Shown one piece after another: positions 57,738 through 64,000 of a stretch of DNA of 64,000 nt; within the stretch, counting starts at the first letter, position 1; every line of letters starts with the position of its first letter. The stretch comes from Lacrimispora xylanisolvens. GTDB lineage: Bacteria > Bacillota > Clostridia > Lachnospirales > Lachnospiraceae. A model generated the notes under the pieces. That model was not told the DNA's origin and searched no databases. It saw only the letters and a program-made list of their open reading frames with translations. The stretch lies in NCBI RefSeq assembly GCF_002934545.1, contig NZ_PTJA01000017.1, forward strand, positions 61,234-125,233, given 5' to 3'. The position numbers and the translations under genes are program-made.

Positions 57738-58892
57738 TCAGCCTCCCGTCGAAGCCAGGCCACTCACTGCATTATTATAGGTCTGAACCGATTGAAATAA
57801 TGTAAGCTCTGCAGTTTTCACTCCATTGGTTTTTGTAATCAGAGCATTTTTCTGTTTTCTGTAATCCAGTCCGCTCATTTTACCCACCTGAGTTTTTCTT
57901 TCAGCAGTATCCATATTTTTAGTTTCCAGATTATATTCTGCAACTGCCTGATCATACGCCGCCTTTGCCTGCAGAACTTCCTGATAGCTCTTTACCAGAT
58001 CTGTGCCAATATTCTGCTCATTGCTTGCGATTGTCCGCTTAAGGGTTTCCTTTGTGACGTCCGCAGATGCATTGGTAAGCTTTCTTTTATTAATTTTCAA
58101 TGTATAGTTGTTGTTTAAGGCTGCTTCCATATCTGTATCAGGATTCATGGCATCGATCTGTGCCATATCCACTGCAGGAATATCTTTGATTTCAGGTGTA
58201 TCGTTATATTTCCACCCCAGCATTACGCACAGCTTCTGTCTGGTTTGTTCGATGGTTCCAGTCAGTTTATCAATGGATGTTTGAGTGTTCTGTATGTTCT
58301 CCAGCGCACCAAGCACATCGGTCTGTGTTGCCATTCCAGCACTCTGCTTAACCAGTACCGATTGATGCACTGCATTTAAAAGTTCCAGGCTATCTTTTAA
58401 AGTTTCCAGTTCATATTTTTGTTGAAAATAAGTAATCATCGAGACTTGAGCCGTAGCCACAAGCGTTGCTTCTTCCTGATCATTGGTCAGCTGGTCTACT
58501 CCCAAATCCTCGACATTTCTATCTGCATTCTCATCTGCCTGTCTGGCACTCACTGCATTCCTCGCATCGTTAACCTCATTACCATCTTCACCGGTAATGT
58601 TGTTTCTTGCCTTATCAGCTGCATCCCGGTAATACCTGGCATACTCATCACTGGTAACCCGATCCTTGCCCTTTTTATCACTGATATCAAGCTGGTTTTT
58701 CTGTACCTTAACGTTGTACTCATGTATCAGATCTTTCAGTTCATCGTATTCCATCACATTATCTCTAAGCTTTGCCCACTCCTCAGCAGTCCTTGAAAAC
58801 TCCGGACTTCCAGCCCAGACAGTTGATGCCGGTCCGGAGAAGGTCATCACTGCTGCAAGAGTAAATGCGCCAATCTGTTTCCACTTTCTCAT
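57738..58892 (-). CDS. TolC-like secreted protein A', locus 2
   Basis: 384 aa. Signal peptide with cleavage near VWA-GSPEFS (residue ~27). The mature N-terminus (SPEFSRTAEEWAKLRDNVMEY) is nearly superimposable on protein A of locus 1 (SPAFSRSDAEWEKLRDN). TolC repeats GMATQTDVLGALENI and GKMSGLDYRKQKNAL. The region at about 70-130 is Asp/Arg/Asn-rich and helical where a barrel strand pair would be expected. It has its own promoter, separate from the MFP-RND genes. Confidence 0.82.
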   Translation of the reverse strand: MRKWKQIGAFTLAAVMTFSGPASTVWAGSPEFSRTAEEWAKLRDNVMEYDELKDLIHEYNVKVQKNQLDISDKKGKDRVTSDEYARYYRDAADKARNNITGEDGNEVNDARNAVSARQADENADRNVEDLGVDQLTNDQEEATLVATAQVSMITYFQQKYELETLKDSLELLNAVHQSVLVKQSAGMATQTDVLGALENIQNTQTSIDKLTGTIEQTRQKLCVMLGWKYNDTPEIKDIPAVDMAQIDAMNPDTDMEAALNNNYTLKINKRKLTNASADVTKETLKRTIASNEQNIGTDLVKSYQEVLQAKAAYDQAVAEYNLETKNMDTAERKTQVGKMSGLDYRKQKNALITKTNGVKTAELTLFQSVQTYNNAVSGLASTGG

Positions 58893-58929
58893 CCTAAATC
58901 CTCCTTAACTGGGATTTTTATACTTCATT

Positions 58930-58957
58930 CTTATATTATCATATCACATGCTGTCAA
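58930..58957 (-). promoter_or_regulatory. Promoter of the TolC-like A'-B' pair
   Basis: -35 TTGACA (58952-58957), 16-base spacer, -10 TATAAG (58930-58935). The leader to the A' start is about 30 nt. Confidence 0.78.
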
Positions 58958-59016
58958 AAAGAGCCAAGCCACATTCTTCCATATCAGATAAATAATATTT
59001 TTTATTGCTGCCGGTA

Positions 59017-62000
59017 TTAATCCGGCAGCTGTGTTTTATCTGTTTTTCCACTCATCAGAGAATAATAGACAGGCAGCATAAGCATTGATAATATGGTTGA
59101 TGCAGTAAGACCTCCCACATTAACAAGCGCAAGTCCCTGCATTGTCTCAGTATTCGTTCCGATCCCCAATGCCATGGGTACCATGGATACAATGGTGGTA
59201 AGGGTGGTCATGAGAATGGGCCGAAGTCTGGTAGCACCTGCTTCAACCAAGGCGGTTCGTTTATCCATGGAGGCACGATACTGGTTAACTGTGTCAACAT
59301 AAAGAATTCCCGAGTTAACAACCGTACCGATTAACATCAGAAAGCCCAGCATGGAAGGCATACTGATTGCAACACCTGCTGCCAGCAAACAGCCGAAAGA
59401 TCCAATTAAGCTGAATGGAATGGTGGTCATAACCATAAGGGAAAATTTGAAGGATTCAAACTGAGCCGCCATTACTACAAATACCAGGAATGTAGCAATT
59501 AAAATGGCTTTCATAAGATTTCCCAACTCTTCCTGCATAGAGGCATCTTCACTGTTTTTCGCCCTTGTTACACTGTCATTTAAGTATTTACCCGTAACTT
59601 TACTGTCTAGTTCCTTTATTGCTGCCGCCTTATCTTTCTTATTCTTCACGGCATCTGTAAATGATCCTGTTATGGTAACCAGATACTGCTTATTCTTTCT
59701 ATTAATGGCTGTTGGGCTGTCTTCGTAACCAATCTTAGCGATATCAGTCAGTGCCACAGATCCACCCAGGTTATTCGGGACAAGAACACCTTCCACCTTT
59801 TCCAGTGTATTATAGGCGTCATCCGGATACTGTACTTTAACGTCCACGTTCTGACCATTTACATCCATGGTCATCGCTTTCACACCGCTTAACATTCCGT
59901 TCAGCATTCCTCCAACTGCCGCAGGGCTGATACCCTCCGCCGCTGCCTGAATGGGATCTACACGTACTTTGATAACTGGTGCTGCATTTTCCAGATCGGA
60001 ATGTACTTTGATCATCTCCGGACGGGCGCTTAATTCATTTACCATCTGGTCAGAGACCTGTTTTAACTGATCTAACTGAGCACTTTGAAGAATAACTTCA
60101 TAGTCGGACTTGTTGCCTCCTCCCATATCACTGACACTGGAGGTTGATTTCACAGTCACATTACAATCAGGAACCTGGTTCATCATTTTTTTCCATTTAT
60201 TAACTACCTGATCCGTTGTGAGCTTTCTATCTTTTTTCAGATAGGCTGTTACAGTTCCGTTGGTTCCTCCGGAAAAGCTTAAAGCCTGACCGCCATAACT
60301 AACCATATACGATTTCAAATCTTCTTCACTGGTGACAATTCCCTCCAGTTTTTTTAATATCTTATCGGCTTCTTCTACTTTAATTCCTGGCTTCATCTGA
60401 GCTGTGACAGTAATGGTTCCCTGATCCACGGAAGGCATCAGTTCAAATCCCAGTTTTGATGCAAAGCCAAAAGATGCCAGTAACAGCAGCACTGATATTA
60501 CCATAACCAGAGCACGCCTATTTAAAAGCTTATCAACAATCTTTCTGTAGATACTCTGAAGACCTCTTACAAATCCTCCCATGGGAGAATGCTGCCGTTC
60601 CACCGGGCGGAACCTGGAGTAACATAATGGAACAATGGTAATGGCAGAGAAAAAGGAAGCCATAATACAGAATACAATTGTAAATCCGAGAGGCTTAAAT
60701 AACTGACCGGTCAGACCTGCCAAAAACGCCAGAGGGATAAACACAACGCACGTTGTCAGAGTACCACCAAGAACGGACTGCATTACAACGCCGGTTCCCT
60801 CTAATGCCGCACTCATATATTCCCTGAAACCAGTGCCCTTCTGCGATCGGAAACAACTTTCCAGTACTACGATGGAGTTATCTACCATCATTCCGACTCC
60901 CAATACGATACTGCTCATGGTAATAACGTTTAAAGAAAATCCCATGGCTGCCATCATTATAAGTGAAACAAGAATGGAAACCGGGATAGAGGTTCCTACG
61001 ATCAGGGAAGCTTTAATATCTCCAAAGAAAAGGAAAATAATAACCATGGAAATAATAACTGCTGCGATCATGGTATCTTTTACACTGCCAAGAGCAGTGG
61101 TAATCTGGTCACTGGTATCATCCACAACTACTACCTGCAGTTTCGAATAATCCTTTTCCAGAGATTCAATGGTTTTCTTAACTGCTCTTGAAACATCAAC
61201 TGCACTGTTTTTCTGCTGCTTACTAAGGGATACAGTGATCGTGTCATCTCCGTTATACCGGCCTATGGCAGTCTGCTTCTCATTGGTTTCTGAAATATCG
61301 GCAATATCTTCCATGTAGATGGTCTTTCCATTACTGGCCACAATGGGAACCTTTTTTAAGGCTTCCACCGTCTTTACGTCTACACCGGTACTAACGGATA
61401 ACTCCCGTTTCCCCACTTCTGTTTTGCCAGCGGGATATGTGAAATCAGCTGCTTTAATTGCCTGGCTGATGGAATCCATATTAAGGTGATACTGCTTCAT
61501 CTTCTCAGGTATCAGATTAACTCTTACATAGCCTTCCTGGCCACCGCTGATATTGACACTGGCGACGGAAGTGATTTTCTCAAATTCAGGAACAATCTTA
61601 TCATTTACATAATTGTAAAGATTGTTTTGGGATGGATCTTTAATGGAAAGTGTCATGGAAGGCATATCATTAATGTTAAATTCCATAATGGATGGCTTTT
61701 CTACTTCCTTTGGAAGATCCAGACTGTCCATTTTCTTTTTTAAATCATTGTATGCTTTATTCATATCGGTACCATAGTTATATTCCATGTACACGATAGA
61801 AATATTCTGCTGGGAACTGGACTGAATATTTTTAACACCGGAAAGTGTACCTACCGACTCTTCGATTGGCTTGGTAACCAGATCGTTAATATCCTCCGGG
61901 CTCGCTCCTGCATAGGTAGTTGTTACTAAAAGCATGGGGAAATTCATCTCCGGGGTTAATTCCAGTTTGGAAGAAAAAACGGAGGATAAACCAAATACAA

Positions 62001-62064
62001 GAAGGCATAAAACTGCTAATATGGCAGTTATGGGCCGCTTTAATACAAATTTTGTCATTCCCAT
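59017..62064 (-). CDS. RND-family efflux pump, locus 2
   Basis: 1015 aa, 12 transmembrane helices, paralog of the 41037-44087 pump over its whole length (for example NKIVPEFEK and PEKMKQYHL shared). TM4 motif GVGMMVDNSIVVLES and TM10 GTVVNSGILYVD again have Asn at the AcrB D408 and K940 positions. It follows the MFP by 12 bases. A GC-rich hairpin (59005-59026) overlaps its stop codon but lacks a U-run. Confidence 0.92.
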   Translation of the reverse strand: MGMTKFVLKRPITAILAVLCLLVFGLSSVFSSKLELTPEMNFPMLLVTTTYAGASPEDINDLVTKPIEESVGTLSGVKNIQSSSQQNISIVYMEYNYGTDMNKAYNDLKKKMDSLDLPKEVEKPSIMEFNINDMPSMTLSIKDPSQNNLYNYVNDKIVPEFEKITSVASVNISGGQEGYVRVNLIPEKMKQYHLNMDSISQAIKAADFTYPAGKTEVGKRELSVSTGVDVKTVEALKKVPIVASNGKTIYMEDIADISETNEKQTAIGRYNGDDTITVSLSKQQKNSAVDVSRAVKKTIESLEKDYSKLQVVVVDDTSDQITTALGSVKDTMIAAVIISMVIIFLFFGDIKASLIVGTSIPVSILVSLIMMAAMGFSLNVITMSSIVLGVGMMVDNSIVVLESCFRSQKGTGFREYMSAALEGTGVVMQSVLGGTLTTCVVFIPLAFLAGLTGQLFKPLGFTIVFCIMASFFSAITIVPLCYSRFRPVERQHSPMGGFVRGLQSIYRKIVDKLLNRRALVMVISVLLLLASFGFASKLGFELMPSVDQGTITVTAQMKPGIKVEEADKILKKLEGIVTSEEDLKSYMVSYGGQALSFSGGTNGTVTAYLKKDRKLTTDQVVNKWKKMMNQVPDCNVTVKSTSSVSDMGGGNKSDYEVILQSAQLDQLKQVSDQMVNELSARPEMIKVHSDLENAAPVIKVRVDPIQAAAEGISPAAVGGMLNGMLSGVKAMTMDVNGQNVDVKVQYPDDAYNTLEKVEGVLVPNNLGGSVALTDIAKIGYEDSPTAINRKNKQYLVTITGSFTDAVKNKKDKAAAIKELDSKVTGKYLNDSVTRAKNSEDASMQEELGNLMKAILIATFLVFVVMAAQFESFKFSLMVMTTIPFSLIGSFGCLLAAGVAISMPSMLGFLMLIGTVVNSGILYVDTVNQYRASMDKRTALVEAGATRLRPILMTTLTTIVSMVPMALGIGTNTETMQGLALVNVGGLTASTILSMLMLPVYYSLMSGKTDKTQLPD

Positions 62065-62076
62065 TTTACCGCCCCC

Positions 62077-63204
62077 TTATTGTGCAGAAGCAGAAGTTTC
62101 TACCTCGGTCCCATTCTCTTGTGTCGTCTCGGTTTCCGCTGCAGTTTCCGCCAGAGTCACTTTGGAGCCGTCGTATAATTCGCTGGTCCATGTGGTGACC
62201 ACCTGATCATCTGTGCCGATTCCAGACTGAACCTCTGCAAATTCATTGTTTGTAAGTCCGATGGTAACTGCATTCTTTTTCAATGTTCCATTGGAATATG
62301 TATAGATAAATGGATTTCCTGCCTCATAATAAACACTGTCAACAGGAACGGTAAGTACATTTTCTGCTTTCTGTGCCGTTACATAAAGCTTCACAGAGGT
62401 TCCTGTAGCTAGTGAATCTCCGGAAGGAATGGAGGCTTTCACTTTAAATAATCCGCTTCCACTGTCAACCATGGTACTTACTTCCGTTATGGCTGCTTCA
62501 TGATCCGTACCGTTTTTCTCTACCCGGATAATATCACCGGCTTTCAATCCGCTTATAATCCGCTCAGAAACATAAAAGGTAAGGGACTTTCCTCCATCAC
62601 CTGATATTACACAGATTGTAGTCTGGGGAGAAATCATATCGTGAAGGCTGATATTAAAGCTTTCCACCTTACCTGAAATGGGGGCAGTCACCTGGCTGCT
62701 CTCCATCTGGATATTATAGGCAATTTTTGCATTTTCATATTGAAGTCTGGCCATTTCCACCTGATCTGCTGTAGACTGATAATCGGCCTCAGCCACATCT
62801 CCTGCTGCATGAAGTACGGTTAAGCGATCCAGATTTTTCTTTGCATCCCCGTAAGTAATTTTGGCAGTTTCCATGGCGATCCGTGTACTTTCTACCTGTT
62901 TTGTATCAATCACACAAAGCAGCTGCCCTGCTGTCACGGTGTCTCCTGTTTTCACAGCTACATTGGTTACTTCCCCTGCGCCAAGAGGTGTAACATGAAC
63001 GATGCTGTCCGGTTCAATGGTACCAATCAGCTCATTATTAATTTCTATTGTCCGGACCTCCGGCTTTTGGGCGGTTACTACCGGCGGCGCTTCCGCTACC
63101 AGCTCTTCCTTGCCCTTATTAAGAATCTTAGGAAGCATAAGCCCTGCGAGAACAGCCACAACTACAACAGTCCCTGCAATTATAAATACTTTTTTCTTTG
63201 TCAT
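62077..63204 (-). CDS. RND membrane-fusion protein, locus 2
   Basis: 375 aa. N-terminal transmembrane anchor (about 6-24), lipoyl half-motifs (GEVTNVAVKTGDTVTAGQLL; VTAPISGKVESFNISLHD), a hairpin with AAGDVAEADYQSTADQV, then beta-barrel and membrane-proximal domains. The C-terminus is Thr/Glu-rich. It follows the TetR gene by 45 bases. In locus 1 the MFP instead follows the TolC-like pair. Confidence 0.9.
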   Translation of the reverse strand: MTKKKVFIIAGTVVVVAVLAGLMLPKILNKGKEELVAEAPPVVTAQKPEVRTIEINNELIGTIEPDSIVHVTPLGAGEVTNVAVKTGDTVTAGQLLCVIDTKQVESTRIAMETAKITYGDAKKNLDRLTVLHAAGDVAEADYQSTADQVEMARLQYENAKIAYNIQMESSQVTAPISGKVESFNISLHDMISPQTTICVISGDGGKSLTFYVSERIISGLKAGDIIRVEKNGTDHEAAITEVSTMVDSGSGLFKVKASIPSGDSLATGTSVKLYVTAQKAENVLTVPVDSVYYEAGNPFIYTYSNGTLKKNAVTIGLTNNEFAEVQSGIGTDDQVVTTWTSELYDGSKVTLAETAAETETTQENGTEVETSASAQ

Positions 63205-63249
63205 ATCAAGCTCCTTATTATCTTCTCAGTCATAATATGATTCTAATTA

Positions 63250-63858
63250 TTATTTTCGAATTCCATACTGTAAAATGTCTAATTTTTCCTGAAAAATTTT
63301 CTTAATTTTTTCTTCATCTTCTGGATGATGGTAATACCAGCCCATACAGCGGGCCAGTTCAAAAAGGATCATGGAAACAAGTCTGCCAAAGGTATCAATA
63401 TCCGTATACCTGAAATTTGACACATCCGTACAACGATACATTACCTCACGCAATTCAGTCTGTTTATCCTTTTTCTCATGGCATAAATTATGAACGACTC
63501 CGAAAAGTTTCTCACTATCCAGAATATTTTCAACCAGCCTTAAGACCTTTTCTTCGGTATTATAAATGGAATATTGTAGAAATGTCTCTGCTGTCTTCCA
63601 TAAATCACCATTACTTTTCTGTGCACATCTGACCCAGGACTCTTGAAAATTATCACCGGCGTCCTCAAAAATATATCCCAGCACATCCCGCTTATCAACA
63701 AAATACGTATAAAAACTTCCTCTTGATATTCCTGCGCTCTGAATTATCTTATTAATTGAAGCCTTTTCAAAGGGCACTCTGATAAACTCCTCGGTTGCAG
63801 CATCCCGTATTATTTTCTTTTTCTCCGCCGGAAGATTATAAAACCGCTCCGTAGGCAT
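63250..63858 (-). CDS. TetR-family regulator, locus 2
   Basis: 202 aa. HTH at about 10-57 (KASINKIIQSAGISRGSFYTYFVDKRDVLGY). It begins MPTERFYNLPAEK, like MPTQRFLHLPD in locus 1, so the two are paralogs. ATG follows GAGGTG. The ATGACAA palindrome of locus 1 is not present upstream; instead a 12-bp tandem repeat lies at 63882-63905. Co-directional with MFP-RND. Confidence 0.92.
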   Translation of the reverse strand: MPTERFYNLPAEKKKIIRDAATEEFIRVPFEKASINKIIQSAGISRGSFYTYFVDKRDVLGYIFEDAGDNFQESWVRCAQKSNGDLWKTAETFLQYSIYNTEEKVLRLVENILDSEKLFGVVHNLCHEKKDKQTELREVMYRCTDVSNFRYTDIDTFGRLVSMILFELARCMGWYYHHPEDEEKIKKIFQEKLDILQYGIRK

Positions 63859-63881
63859 CCTTACACCTCATTTCTATTATT

Positions 63882-63905
63882 TTTTTTGCATAATTTTTTG
63901 CATAA
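63882..63905. repeat. Perfect 12-bp tandem repeat upstream of the locus 2 TetR gene
   Basis: TTTTTTGCATAA occurs twice in tandem (63882-63893, 63894-63905). A -35-like TTGACT (63906-63911, minus strand) adjoins it, but no -10 at proper spacing is seen. It may be a protein-binding site or simple AT-rich repetition. Confidence 0.5.
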
Positions 63906-64000
63906 AGTCAATACCACCGGCTTAGCCGGTGGCTTGCTCAACCCCTATAAGGGGTTTATTTCCTGCTTGCGCCCGGAAGGCGCTCCGAAAGTCTGCCTAC
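63906..64000. mobile_element. Three consecutive hairpins, possible end of an IS200/IS605-type element (partial)
   Basis: Perfect hairpins: CCACCGGC-TTA-GCCGGTGG (63914-63932), AACCCCT-ATA-AGGGGTT (63940-63956) and GCGCC-CGGAA-GGCGC (63969-63983). The region is GC-rich compared with its AT-rich flank. IS200/IS605-type elements carry subterminal hairpins rather than terminal inverted repeats, and TnpB guide RNAs lie at such ends. No transposase is visible before the window ends. Confidence 0.4.

Noticed and set aside
59005..59026. GC-rich hairpin as the terminator of RND locus 2
   Set aside because: It overlaps the stop codon and no U-run follows on the minus strand. The TolC-like pair has its own promoter, but read-through remains possible.
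41037..63858. TolC-like proteins as evidence that the host is a diderm (Negativicutes-like) bacterium
   Set aside because: The TolC-like proteins lack visible barrel strands, and the window has choline-binding-type wall proteins and Lachnospiraceae-like core genes. No outer-membrane genes are present.

Overview
The window looks like a chromosome segment of an anaerobic, spore-forming, flagellated, monoderm member of the Clostridia, most likely Lachnospiraceae (Lacrimispora/Lachnoclostridium-like). The evidence is the clostridial r-proteins, RpoB/RpoC and EF-Tu, a spoIIR gene, motAB, three secreted choline-binding-type repeat proteins (a Gram-positive wall trait) and strong SigA-type promoters. 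The genus is inference; no 16S rRNA is present.

Layout. (1) 1-4134, minus: S10 operon rpsJ-rplC-rplD-rplW-rplB-rpsS-rplV-rpsC (rpsC cut by the left edge), with a consensus promoter and a ~220-nt leader. (2) 4.4-19.3 kb, accessory block: two wall-binding repeat proteins, a 64-residue peptide that is one third cysteine and diverges from an SAM methyltransferase, an acyltransferase, a two-component system, nanE with an RpiR regulator, a subtilase, motAB and a DUF5722 glycosidase-like protein. (3) 19.4-24.1 kb: rpsL-rpsG-fusA-tuf. (4) 24.2-31.8 kb: a sugar ABC importer/GH105 operon that fits use of pectin or rhamnogalacturonan fragments. (5) 31.9-39.6 kb: rpoB-rpoC. Blocks 1, 3 and 5 keep the ancestral order rpoBC - str - S10 on one strand, but accessory blocks 2 and 4, each with its own terminators, separate them.

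(6) 39.6-64 kb: a small membrane protein and superoxide dismutase, then two paralogous efflux-type loci. Locus 1 (41.0-48.3 kb) is TetR - TolC-like A - TolC-like B - membrane-fusion protein - RND pump. Locus 2 (56.5-63.9 kb) has the same five parts as TetR - MFP - RND followed by TolC-like A' - B' on a separate promoter. Between them lie a third wall-binding protein, tandem tyrosine recombinases, an AAA ATPase, ddl-murI-DUF1934 and spoIIR. The right edge carries three consecutive hairpins resembling the end of an IS200/IS605-type element.

The most unusual system is the RND/MFP/paired TolC-like set. All four TolC-like proteins are secreted and have TolC-type helical-hairpin motifs. They are short, and where outer-membrane TolC has its beta-strands they have short polar stretches. 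They look like 'barrel-less' TolC tunnels adapted to a cell with no outer membrane, made as an A/B pair. A second notable regulatory signal is a direct repeat, TTCAAGG-N4-TTCAAGG, found twice with identical spacing to a -10 element. One copy precedes the wall-binding gene next to the two-component system. The other precedes a ~75-nt transcript unit that ends in a terminator just upstream of that system.
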